From: Fredericiella sp038205395
GTDB lineage: Bacteria; Chloroflexota; Anaerolineae; Caldilineales; Caldilineaceae
Direction of reading: 5' to 3'
Length of the DNA: 64,000 nt
Assembly: GCA_038205395.1 (NCBI GenBank)
Contig: JBBRBX010000009.1
Location: 1-64,000, forward strand
Under the pieces are notes generated by a model. The model ran no database searches, was not told the origin of the DNA, and saw only the letters and a program-made list of their open reading frames with translations. Of the stretch, positions 6,998-15,700 are shown one piece after another (within the stretch, counting starts at the first letter, position 1; each line of letters starts with the position of its first letter). Made by a program: the position numbers and the translations under genes.

Positions 6998-8608
6998 ATG
7001 AATATACTGCCCAACCTTTCCCTTGCGCCGCGATTGGTTTCCGTCGCTGAGATGCAGGCAATTGAAAAAGCCAGCGATGCGCGCGGCCATTCCTTTGCGG
7101 CGATGATGGAGCGCGCTGGGCGCGCGGTGGCCGAGACAATCCTGGCGCGCTATGGTACACAGTCCATTCTCGTGCTGGTCGGCCCCGGCAACAACGGCGG
7201 CGACGGGCTGGTGTGTGCACGCCATCTGCAGGAGGCGGGCGCGCCGGTGTGCGTCTACCTTTGGAAGCGCGTGCAGGAAACCGGCTCTGGTCCCGACGAG
7301 CATTGGGCGCGCCTGCTGATGTTGGGCGTGCCCATGCAGCGCGCCGAAGAGGACAGTGGCTTCGTCATGCTGCAGGAGTGGCTGGGCCAAAGCGCCATTG
7401 TGGTGGATGCGCTGCTGGGGACGGGCGCCGCCCGACCCATTGAAGGGCTGCTGGCCGATCTGCTGGCGGCTGCCGCGGCGACCGCCAGCACGCAAAAGCA
7501 GACGGTCGTTGCTGTCGACTGCGCCAGCGGTCTCAACTGCGATACAGGCGCGCTCAGCCCCCATGCGCTGGCCCCGCAGCTTACCGTCACCTTTGGCTTT
7601 GCCAAGCTGGGCCATTATCAATTTCCCGGCGCCGGCGCGGTGGGGGATTTGGTGGTCGCCGATATTGGGCTGCCTGCCGATTTAGCCGCGGCCCTGCCCA
7701 CCTTTTTGATTACACCGGAACTAGTGCGGGAGTGGCTGCCCAAACGCCCGCGTGTGAGTCACAAGGGCACATTCGGCAAAGTGCTGCTGGCGGTCGGCAG
7801 CGAATCGTATCCAGGCGCAGCTTACCTGAGCAGCGCCGCCGCCGCACGTGCGGGAGCCGGTCTCGTCACCGGTGCCGTCCCGCGCTCCATCTGGTCGCTG
7901 GTTGCTGCGCGGCTGCCCGAACCTACCTGGCTGCTGCTGCCTGTACAGAGCAGCGGCCCTCTGGCCGGTCAACTGGAGCCGTCGGCAGGCGCCACGCTGG
8001 CCGCCGGCGCGCTGGACTATGACGCCCTGGTCTTAGGCTGCGGGCTGGGCAACAACAAGGCGACGCGACGATTTGTTGATCAACTGCTGCGCCACCCGCT
8101 GCCCGCCACGCTGATCGACGCCGATGGCCTCAATTGTCTGGCCGGTCTGCAGGATTGGCCGGCGCGTCTGCCTGCCCAGTGTGTGTTGACCCCGCACCCG
8201 GCCGAGATGGCGCGCCTGTGCGGAAGCGAAGTCGGCGAAGTCGTGGCGAAACGCTGGACACTGGCGCGCGAGCAGGCAGCCGTCTGGCGCTGCACGCTGT
8301 TGGTGAAAGGTCCCTACACCGTCGTCGCCGAGCCGGAGGGGCGGCTGGCGGTGCTGCCTGTTGCCACGGCCGCGCTGGCCACCGCCGGCAGCGGCGATAT
8401 CCTTTCCGGCATCATCGGCAGTCTGCTGGCGCAGGGGCTTGACCCGTTTACCGCCGCCTGCTGCGGGGCCTGGCTGCATGGCGCGGCTGGTCTGCGCTGC
8501 GAGCAGGAAATTGGGGTGGCCGGCGTCATCGCCTCGGATCTGTTGGCGCGCCTGCCTGCCGTTTTACGCACGCTGCACCAGCCGGACACTGCACCAGCCG
8601 GACACTGA
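6998..8608 (+). CDS. nnr: Bifunctional NAD(P)H-hydrate epimerase / ADP-dependent NAD(P)H-hydrate dehydratase
   Basis: 536 aa. The N-terminal YjeF_N epimerase domain (about residues 5-210) carries GPGNNGGDG near residue 62. The C-terminal ribokinase-like dehydratase (YjeF C/CARKD) carries the GSESYPGAAYLSSAAA stretch and TAGSGDILSGIIG near residue 463. Together they repair hydrated NADH/NADPH in the cytoplasm. ATG 6998 is chosen because the epimerase domain begins just after it; ATG 6977 in the same frame is an alternative. The last residues come from a 16-bp tandem duplication at 8573-8604, which changed the tail from LHQPDTE to LHQPDTAPAGH. DegV follows after 26 bp. Confidence 0.92.
   Translation: MNILPNLSLAPRLVSVAEMQAIEKASDARGHSFAAMMERAGRAVAETILARYGTQSILVLVGPGNNGGDGLVCARHLQEAGAPVCVYLWKRVQETGSGPDEHWARLLMLGVPMQRAEEDSGFVMLQEWLGQSAIVVDALLGTGAARPIEGLLADLLAAAAATASTQKQTVVAVDCASGLNCDTGALSPHALAPQLTVTFGFAKLGHYQFPGAGAVGDLVVADIGLPADLAAALPTFLITPELVREWLPKRPRVSHKGTFGKVLLAVGSESYPGAAYLSSAAAARAGAGLVTGAVPRSIWSLVAARLPEPTWLLLPVQSSGPLAGQLEPSAGATLAAGALDYDALVLGCGLGNNKATRRFVDQLLRHPLPATLIDADGLNCLAGLQDWPARLPAQCVLTPHPAEMARLCGSEVGEVVAKRWTLAREQAAVWRCTLLVKGPYTVVAEPEGRLAVLPVATAALATAGSGDILSGIIGSLLAQGLDPFTAACCGAWLHGAAGLRCEQEIGVAGVIASDLLARLPAVLRTLHQPDTAPAGH
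8573..8604 (+). repeat. Perfect 16-bp tandem duplication at the 3' end of nnr
   Basis: CTGCACCAGCCGGACA occurs twice head to tail (8573-8588, 8589-8604). Because 16 is not a multiple of 3, the second copy is read in a different frame and extends the protein by a few residues. Confidence 0.9.
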
Positions 8609-8634
8609 GTAGACATAATTTTGGGGAGAAAACG

Positions 8635-9513
8635 ATGAGCGCCCATCCATCCGTATTGACCGCCGCCAATACGCGTATTGTCGTCGACACCTCCAGCAAC
8701 GTGCCGGAGGAACTGCTGGCACGGCATCGCATGTTGGAGGTGCCGACGCTGGTCATGTTTGGCGATGAGTCGTACCAGAACAAGTATGAACTGAGCGAGG
8801 CGGATTTTTACACCAAGCTCGCCGCCGCCAAAGTGCCGCCGACCACCAGCCAGCCGCCGCCAGCGCTTTTTGCCGCCGCCTATCGCAAAGCGTTTGACGA
8901 AGGCGCCGAGCATATCGTGCTGATCACCATCTCTGTTAAGCTGTCCGGCACCTTTCGCGCTGCGCAGATGGCGGCGCAGGAGTTTGACGCCGGGCGCTTT
9001 ACATTGTGGGATTCCAACAGCGTCAGCATGGGCAGCGGCTGGCAAGCCATTCTTGCCGCGCGCATGATCGAGGCGACCATTGACTATGATCTGTTTTTGC
9101 AGCGCATGGGTCAACTGCGCAGCGATACGCTTGGCTATGTCGCCTTGGAGACGCTAAAATATGTGGCGCGCAGCGGGCGGGTCAGCAATCTGCAGGCGGG
9201 GATCGGCGATTTGCTCCAAGTCAAGCCGATTCTGGAGCTGCGCGATGGCGGCGCCGATGTCTGCGCCCGTGTGCGTGGACGCAAAAAGTCGTTCCAAGAG
9301 GTCATCGGCCGCCTGCATGCCTTTTTCGGGGAGCGGCCGATCTATGCCGGGATGCTGCACGCCAATGCGCTGGCTGACGCCGAGCAACTGCTCGAAGACG
9401 CCCGCCGCACACTCAACATCCAGGAAGTCTTTTTCAGCGACATTGGGCCGGCCGTTGCGGCGATGGCCGGCCCCGGTGTCGCCGGCCTGGCGGGTTGCCC
9501 AGCAGATGTATAA
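8635..9513 (+). CDS. DegV family protein (FakB-like fatty-acid-binding protein)
   Basis: 292 aa, normal for DegV. Visible motifs: IVVDTSSNVPEELL at the N-terminus, the conserved TTSQPPPALFAAAY stretch (about residue 64), ISVKLSGTF (about 99) and YVARSGRVSNLQAGIGDLLQVKPIL (about 177-200). DegV/FakB proteins bind a fatty acid and present it to the kinase FakA; the acyl phosphate is then passed to PlsX/PlsY. The next gene is plsX, which supports a role in fatty-acid uptake into phospholipids. No FakA (DAK2) gene is in this window. GGGGAG lies 6 nt upstream of ATG 8635. The stop codon overlaps a TATAAT box. Confidence 0.88.
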   Translation: MSAHPSVLTAANTRIVVDTSSNVPEELLARHRMLEVPTLVMFGDESYQNKYELSEADFYTKLAAAKVPPTTSQPPPALFAAAYRKAFDEGAEHIVLITISVKLSGTFRAAQMAAQEFDAGRFTLWDSNSVSMGSGWQAILAARMIEATIDYDLFLQRMGQLRSDTLGYVALETLKYVARSGRVSNLQAGIGDLLQVKPILELRDGGADVCARVRGRKKSFQEVIGRLHAFFGERPIYAGMLHANALADAEQLLEDARRTLNIQEVFFSDIGPAVAAMAGPGVAGLAGCPADV

Positions 9514-9514
9514 T
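9509..9514 (+). promoter_or_regulatory. TATAAT -10 candidate upstream of plsX
   Basis: Perfect TATAAT at 9509-9514 overlapping the degV stop codon. TG lies directly in front. I see no clear -35. It could start an internal transcript with a leader of about 120 nt. Confidence 0.3.
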
Positions 9515-9639
9515 CTAGATGGACAGCAGGCAGTAAACGCTCAGATCTGTACGCAGACAAGTACTCAGACCAACGCTACGACGCCTGCCCACTCTCAGCG
9601 GTGCACGTGTCAACGATATGCAGCCAAGAGGTGTATGTG

Positions 9640-10728
9640 ATGATGAATATAGCCTTAGATGCAATGGGCGGCGATCATGCGCCGGAGGCGATTGTGGCCG
9701 GCGCCGTCGAAGCCGCCAAAGCCTACGGCATCACCATTTCCCTAGTCGGCAAGCCGGATGTGTTGGAGGCGGAACTGAAGAAGCACAGCATCGCCGGGCT
9801 TAGTCTGCCCATCGTGCCTGCCTCGCAGGTAATCGAGATGGACGACAAACCCGCGCAGGCGGTGCGCTCCAAGCATGACAGTTCGATGGTGGTGGCCTGC
9901 AAGATGGTCAAGCGCGGGGAAGCACAAGCCTTTGTCACGGCCGGCAACACCGGCGGCGCCATGACGGCCGGCATCCTGCATATGGGACGCATCCGCGGCA
10001 TTGCGCGCCCGGCGCTGATCGGCCCCTTCCCAACCATCAAAGGGATGACGCTGATTCTGGACATGGGCGCCAACGCCGATCTGCGTCCTGAACATATCCA
10101 ACAGTTCGCCATTATGGGGTCGCTCTATTCGCAGGCAATCATCGGTGTGGAAAATCCCAGCGTGCGTATCCTTTCTAACGGCGAGGAAGCGGGCAAGGGC
10201 AACCAGTTGGTGATTGCTTCGACCAAGCTGCTCGAACAGACGCCGGGACTTAACTTCAAGGGCAACATTGAAAGCAAAGAAGTGCCGACCGGGCTGTCGG
10301 ACGTGGTTGTGACCGACGGCTTCACCGGCAACATTTTCGTCAAGACGGCTGAGACGACGGCGCGGCTGATGAACGATGTGATCACCGAGGAGATCAAGAA
10401 GAGTCCCATCGCCATGCTGGGGGCGCTGATGGCCAAAAGGTCGCTACAGCGGGTGCGCGAGCGGATGGACGACAGCCACTACGGCGGGGCCGTCCTGTTG
10501 GGCTTGAGCGGCCTCGTCATTGTCGCCCACGGGCGCAGCAACCCGACCGCCATCCGTCACTCAATTCGTGTGGCCAAGCAGGCCATCGAGCAGGATATTT
10601 TGGGCAAGATTCAAATTGGAATTGAAAACTCCGCCACCCTCACCGGTATGCACTTTGCCGGCGGCGGCGCCGGTGAGCCGGACATGGGCGTAAATCCGCA
10701 GCCACTCAATCCACATGAAAGTACATGA
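9640..10728 (+). CDS. plsX: Phosphate acyltransferase PlsX
   Basis: 362 aa. It begins MMNIALDAMGGDHAPEAIVAGAV, the signature opening of PlsX. Conserved stretches follow: FVTAGNTGGAMTAGIL, MGANADLRPEHIQQFAIMG and VVTDGFTGNIFVKTAE. PlsX converts acyl-ACP to acyl phosphate for PlsY, the first step of phosphatidic acid synthesis, at the cytoplasmic membrane surface. ATG 9640 is chosen because AGAGGTG lies a few bases upstream and the family signature follows immediately; an in-frame GTG at 9601 is unlikely. The downstream NERD-like membrane gene starts 12 bp after the stop and is probably cotranscribed. Confidence 0.95.
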   Translation: MMNIALDAMGGDHAPEAIVAGAVEAAKAYGITISLVGKPDVLEAELKKHSIAGLSLPIVPASQVIEMDDKPAQAVRSKHDSSMVVACKMVKRGEAQAFVTAGNTGGAMTAGILHMGRIRGIARPALIGPFPTIKGMTLILDMGANADLRPEHIQQFAIMGSLYSQAIIGVENPSVRILSNGEEAGKGNQLVIASTKLLEQTPGLNFKGNIESKEVPTGLSDVVVTDGFTGNIFVKTAETTARLMNDVITEEIKKSPIAMLGALMAKRSLQRVRERMDDSHYGGAVLLGLSGLVIVAHGRSNPTAIRHSIRVAKQAIEQDILGKIQIGIENSATLTGMHFAGGGAGEPDMGVNPQPLNPHEST

Positions 10729-10731
10729 AAG
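10713..10731 (+). repeat. Short direct duplication (ACATGAAAG, period 10) over the plsX stop
   Basis: ACATGAAAG at 10713-10721 and 10723-10731. The TGA stop of plsX lies inside the second copy. Confidence 0.6.
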
Positions 10732-10740
10732 CTAGGGGCA

Positions 10741-11613
10741 ATGAAGGTTTATCGTAATCTCAAAGAAATTAACCGCAAAGAAAGCATTGGGCGGCGTTTT
10801 ACGCTGACCGGAATGGGTATTCTTGCGCTGGGCTTTGTTGCCAGCTTGATTCCCACCTGGTATGCGCCGGATGCACCACTGCAGCCGGGTGTAATCGGGC
10901 TGCTGCAGCAGTACTGGTCGTGGATTAGCTTCGGCGCATTGTTTTTAGGCTTTTTGTGCGCCAGCATCGGCAGCTACTATATTAACCGCTATGCCCGGCG
11001 GCGTTGGCCTGGCGGCCGTTTTGTGGAACGGCCTGACCAAGTGCTGGAACGCAACATGAAGGGGCTGGACGACAAGTTTGCCTTCTTTTCGCAGAGTCTG
11101 CCGGCCGCCTATGTACTGGCTGGGCCGAATGGGCTGACCATTTTTGCCTTGCGCAGCGACAAGGGCCGCGTCATTGTCGAAGGCGACAAGTGGCGCGAAC
11201 CCTTCAGCCTGACGCGCTTTTTCACCTTCTTTGCGCGTGAAGGCGTCGGCAGCCCCGATCGCGAGATCGAGGAGCAAAAGACCCGTCTGCGCAAGCTGCT
11301 GGCGCAAGCCGCTAATCAGCCAGCAGCCGAACCGGCCCCCGCACCCGTGCCGCCGGCCGCCGGTGCAGCCGCCGCGCCCCTGGCGCGACAGACTAACCTG
11401 GCGGATGTGCCGATAGATGGAGCGGTCGTCTTTCTAAACCCCCAGATTGAACTGCAATTGACTGACCCGGTAATCCCCGTGCTGCGGCCCGATCAAGTGA
11501 AGGACTATGTGCGAGGGCGCGTCAAGGAGGCCAAGGTGGCCAACGCCACCCAACGCGCGCTGCTGGACCATCTGGCGCAAAATGCCGTCTACCAGGTCGA
11601 GCAAAGCGAGTAA
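10741..11613 (+). CDS. Two-TM membrane protein with degenerate NERD-like domain
   Basis: 290 aa. Two membrane helices at about residues 22-44 and 58-84 are followed by a soluble part. FAFFSQSLPAAYVLAGPNGLTIFALRSDKG resembles the NERD (nuclease-related) core, where G-P-x-G precedes a strand with E-x-K. Here the strand reads IFALRSDKG, so the usual acidic and lysine positions are not kept. A Pro/Ala-rich linker (about 198-222) leads to a C-terminal VVFLNPQIELQL segment, also typical of NERD proteins. Nuclease activity is therefore doubtful. It follows plsX closely. A terminator hairpin lies just after the stop. Confidence 0.6.
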   Translation: MKVYRNLKEINRKESIGRRFTLTGMGILALGFVASLIPTWYAPDAPLQPGVIGLLQQYWSWISFGALFLGFLCASIGSYYINRYARRRWPGGRFVERPDQVLERNMKGLDDKFAFFSQSLPAAYVLAGPNGLTIFALRSDKGRVIVEGDKWREPFSLTRFFTFFAREGVGSPDREIEEQKTRLRKLLAQAANQPAAEPAPAPVPPAAGAAAAPLARQTNLADVPIDGAVVFLNPQIELQLTDPVIPVLRPDQVKDYVRGRVKEAKVANATQRALLDHLAQNAVYQVEQSE

Positions 11614-11628
11614 CGCGGCAGGAAAGCA

Positions 11629-11667
11629 GATGCCGGCCCCCAGACCGGCGTCCGCCCTTTTCTTTAT
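11629..11667 (+). terminator. Rho-independent terminator after the NERD-like gene
   Basis: GATGCCGG (11629-11636) pairs with CCGGCGTC (11645-11652, one G-U), followed by CCCTTTTCTTTA. It ends the plsX/NERD-like transcript and also covers the stop of the convergent small gene. Confidence 0.6.
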
Positions 11668-11807
11668 CCATGTTCGCCGATGCCATGATAGCGGTAGGCC
11701 GGGTAATGTCCTGTACATTTGGCTGCCGACAGGCACACAATTGCCGTTATGCCGGCGACGCCCATGATGATCATCAGCTTTATACGCTGCCACTTTTCCA
11801 AAAACAT
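11664..11807 (-). CDS. 47-aa single-pass membrane peptide
   Basis: 47 aa: MFLEKWQRIKL, then a hydrophobic helix (LMIIMGVAGITAIVCLSAA), then a short His/Tyr/Gly-rich tail (TGHYPAYRYHGIGEHG). AAAGGAGC on the minus strand lies about 6 nt ahead of the ATG, one of the best ribosome binding sites in the window, which is why I accept so short a frame. Basic residues before the helix suggest N-in orientation. The C in LSAAKC does not make a lipobox. No family recognised. It stands alone between two plus-strand genes. Confidence 0.55.
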   Translation of the reverse strand: MFLEKWQRIKLMIIMGVAGITAIVCLSAAKCTGHYPAYRYHGIGEHG

Positions 11808-11870
11808 GCAAAGCTCCTTTTCTGCCGCTGCCCAAGCCAGCAGCGGCGGCATTGTTTTGTTTCGCAAACC

Positions 11871-11876
11871 TATAAT
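11871..11876. promoter_or_regulatory. Nearly symmetric TATAAT/TATTAT -10 element
   Basis: CTATAATAG gives TATAAT on the plus strand (11871-11876) and TATTAT on the minus strand (shifted by one base). It lies between the minus-strand 47-aa gene and the plus-strand isomerase-like gene and could serve both. No good -35 is visible on either strand. Confidence 0.3.
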
Positions 11877-11982
11877 AGCACGCCATGACGCAGCGCGCCA
11901 TAGATCCTGGTCTAGTGTATAGGGTCACGCAGCCGCTGAGTTCTGAAATTTGTATTCTCAAGGAAAGGCAAAGGAAGCAGGT

Positions 11983-12750
11983 ATGGTGCGTCTGTCCGTC
12001 TGTATTGAAATGTATTGGCCCGAACTGCCATTTGCGCAGCGCGTGGAGCGGGTGGCGGCCGCCGGTTTGACGGCAATCGAATTTTGGGACTACAGTAACA
12101 AGGATCTGCCCTCCATCCAGGCGGCGGCGCAGGCGAGCGGTGTGGCGGTGGCCGGCTTTGTCAGCGAACCCGGCTTTGCCCTCACCGGCTCCACGCCGGC
12201 GGAGGTGCATGTGCAGGGCGTCCAGCGCGCGGCGCAGGTGGCGGCGATGTTGGGCGCGTCGCGGCTGATCGTGACGGCGGGCAACAGCGTGGCGGGCGAA
12301 AGCTTCGAGACCACCCGCCGCCGCGTGCTGCGTAAGCTCAAGCTGATGGCCGTCGCCGCCCAACAGGCAGGCGTCACCCTCTGTCTGGAGCCGCTCAATG
12401 TGCACGACGACCATCCCGGCTATTGGCTGACCACTATGGCGCAGGCCGCCGACCTGGTTGAAGAGGTTGATCTGCCCAGCCTCAAGATTCTCTACGATAT
12501 CTACCACCAGCAGATTACAGAAGGCAGCATTATCGCCAATCTGCGCAAATACCGCAGCCACATCGGCCATATCCATGTGGCAGGTGCACCAGGGCGCGGC
12601 AATCTTGTAGGCGGCGACCTGGACTATCGCGCGATTTTTGCCGCCATCGATGCTATTGGCTATCCAGGGTATGTTGGGTTGGAGTTCCGTCCCGACGGCG
12701 ACGTGCAGGCTGCGCTCGCCGAAGCGATGGCGCTTACGCGGCCCCTCTAG
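11983..12750 (+). CDS. Hydroxypyruvate isomerase-like TIM-barrel protein
   Basis: 255 aa, the usual length for the Hyi branch of the xylose-isomerase-like TIM-barrel family. Diagnostic features are VRLSVCIEMYWPELPFAQR at the start, the metal/catalytic glutamates in CLEPLN (about residue 138) and GLEFRP (about 233), and YDIYHQQITEGSI (about 172). Hyi interconverts hydroxypyruvate and tartronate semialdehyde in glyoxylate metabolism; related proteins act on other sugars. ATG 11983 is preferred because AAGGAAGCAGG lies just upstream. The SNF2 gene follows after 24 bp. Confidence 0.8.
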   Translation: MVRLSVCIEMYWPELPFAQRVERVAAAGLTAIEFWDYSNKDLPSIQAAAQASGVAVAGFVSEPGFALTGSTPAEVHVQGVQRAAQVAAMLGASRLIVTAGNSVAGESFETTRRRVLRKLKLMAVAAQQAGVTLCLEPLNVHDDHPGYWLTTMAQAADLVEEVDLPSLKILYDIYHQQITEGSIIANLRKYRSHIGHIHVAGAPGRGNLVGGDLDYRAIFAAIDAIGYPGYVGLEFRPDGDVQAALAEAMALTRPL

Positions 12751-12774
12751 CCACGTTTAGGAAACGACGCTTTC

Positions 12775-15700
12775 ATGTTGGTTCTGCACGCACACTGGCA
12801 GCCGCCGGCTGCCGCCGAAGACAACGGCGCCATGCTCTTTTGGATGGAGAGCAGCGACCCACCCGCTGCTGAAGCCGGCCCCGCGGCGCCGCAGGGAGTG
12901 GGGCGGCAGCCCCGCCGCAAGAGCAAGCCCGCTGCTGCCGCAGCGAACCCCTTCTGTGCACCGGCCGCGCAAAGCGAAGGGACGCTGCGCACGCTGGGTT
13001 GGACGGGCGGCGGCAAGAGCGGACAGGCGCTGCTGCTGCTGCCGGCGATCGGCAGCCTGCCGCGCCCCTCGCCGCAGTTGGTCTATGATTGGCCGCTCGA
13101 TCTGCGCAAGACGGCCAGGCTGCGCCGCTGGCAGGTAGAGGGGCTGCTGCTGCCGCCGGCGGCGGCTGTGGCCGTCCTGCTTGCCCTGCCCAGCGACGCC
13201 GACCTGCCGCCTTCGCTGCGTGTGGCTGACGATGCCCGCTACTGGGCGACAGCCACCAGCCTGGTGCTCGAAGCCATCGCTCAGCAGAAGCTGCTGCCGG
13301 CGCTGGAAGCAGTCGATGTCGACGCCGGCCACTATCGCGCCCGCTGGCTGCCGGTGTTGGATGGCCCGCGCGATGGCCCACGGCTGGCGCAGTTGGCGGC
13401 GCAGATGCCGCCCGTCTGCCGCGCAGGCTGCGCCAGCGCCGCCGAGGCCCCCCAGCCGCGGGCTTTGCTCGATTCCTTTCTCAACAGCAGCGCCGGAGCA
13501 CTGGCGCGCATCTGGAGCCGTGGCGCCGCCCCCAACTCCCAGGCGGCGGCTGATCTGCCGGCGGGGGCGTGGCTGCAGGCGCTTTTTGCTGATTCGCCGC
13601 GCCTGGCCGGCTCACCTGCGGCACTGGCCCGCCTCTATGCCAGCTACCAGGCATGGCTGCGGTCGCTGCATATGGCGGGCGACAGCCATGTGCGCGTGGC
13701 CTTTCGCTTGGAGGCCCCGCCGCAGCAGGCCAACGGCGAGGGTGAGTGGCAACTGCATTTTATGCTCCAGGCGCGCGATGACCCCAGCCTGCTGGTCCCG
13801 GCTGAGATGGCCTGGCAAAGCAGCAGTACGGTGCTGCACGCCCTGGGACGCACCTTTACCAATCCGCAGGAAAAGCTGCTGGCCGGGCTGGGCTACGCTG
13901 CACGCATCTTCGAGCCGCTGCGGCGCAGCCTGCAGACCGGCAAGCCGACCTCCGCCCTGTTGGCGACCAGTGAAGCCTACGCCTTTCTGCGCACGGCCGC
14001 CCCGCTGCTGGAAGAGGGCGGTTTCGGTGTGCTGGTGCCGCCCTGGTGGAACAAGCCCGGCGCCCGCCTGGGCGTGCGGCTGCGTATGAGCGCTGTCAAG
14101 GGCGCCGGCCCCGAAGCGGTGGCCAACGGCCGCTTGAGCCTGGACAAGCTGGTCAATTACCGCTGGGAGGTTTCTCTGGGGGAAGCGTCGCTCACGCGCA
14201 GCGAGTTTGACGCCCTGGTGGCGCTCAAGTCGCCGCTGGTGCAGATGCGCGGCCAGTGGGTGCAGCTCGATCCTGACCAGATCGAGTCGGCCATCCGCTT
14301 CTGGCAGCGGCTGGAGTCCGGCGGTGTTTTGAGCCTGGCAGATGCGGTGCAGTTGGGGCTTGACGGCGCGCCCATCGATGGGCTGGATGTGCAGGAAGTG
14401 ACCTATGAAGGCTGGCTGGCGGAGTGGATGGCGCATCTGACCGGCGGCGAACAGTTGGCGGTGCTGCCGCAGCCGGTTCAACTTCTGGGCCAACTGCGCC
14501 CCTACCAGCAGTACGGCTATTCGTGGCTTGACTTCTTGCGCCGCTGGCGGCTGGGCGCCTGCCTGGCCGACGACATGGGGCTGGGCAAGACGATCCAGAC
14601 GCTGGCTATGCTGCTGCGCGTGCAGGAAGATGAGGGGCGGCTGCCCGGCCCAGTGCTGCTGGTGGCCCCGACTTCGGTGGTCACCAACTGGGCGCGCGAG
14701 GTGGCTACCTTTGCGCCGGCCTTGCGCACGCTAGTGCATCAGGGCGCGCACCGCCTGCGCGAAGAGGCGCTGCTGGCGGCGTTGGGCGAGACCGATCTGC
14801 TGTTGAGCAGCTATGCCGTTGTGCGCCGCGACGCCCCCACGCTCAGCCAGGTCAACTGGTTTGGCGTGGTGTTGGATGAGGCGCAGAACATCAAGAATGC
14901 CGACACGCGCCAGGCCCAGGTGCTGCGCAAGCTGCCTGCCACCTTCCGCCTGGCGCTGACCGGCACGCCTGTGGAGAACCGCCTCTCCGAGTTGTGGTCG
15001 ATCATGCACTTTCTCAACCCCGGTTATCTCGGCTCGCGCCAGCTGTTTCGCCGCCAGTTTGCGCTGCCCATCGAGCGCAGCAGCGACGCCGAAGCCGCCG
15101 ACCGGCTGCGCCGGCTGGTTTCCCCCTTTATTTTACGCCGGCTCAAAACCGACCCCACTGTCATTCGCGACCTGCCGGAAAAGCAGGAGAGCAAGGTCTA
15201 CTGCTTCTTGTCGCCCGAACAGGCAACGCTCTACGAGGTCGTGGTGCGCGAACAACTGCAGCAGATCGACGGCGCCGGCAATGAGATGGCGCGGCGCGGC
15301 CAGGTGCTCGCCATGCTGACCAAGCTCAAGCAAATCTGCAACCACCCGGCGCAGTTTCTGCACCAGATTGGGGAGGGCAACAGCCCCGGCGCTGAGGAAC
15401 AGCGCAGCGGCAAACTGGCGCGCCTGGTGGAACTGCTGGATGAGGTGATCAGCGCCGGCGACCGCGCCTTGATTTTTACGCAGTACGCCGAAATGGGCGC
15501 TCTGCTCAAGAGTTATCTCCAGAGCCGGCTAGGGGTGGCCACCCAGTTTCTGCATGGCGGCACACCCTCGGCCCAGCGCACAGAGATGGTGCGCCGTTTT
15601 CAGGAAGAGGCGGATGGCCCACCCATCTTTATCCTCTCGCTCAAAGCCGGCGGCGTCGGGCTGAACCTGACGCGCGCCAATCATGTCTTTCACTTTGACC

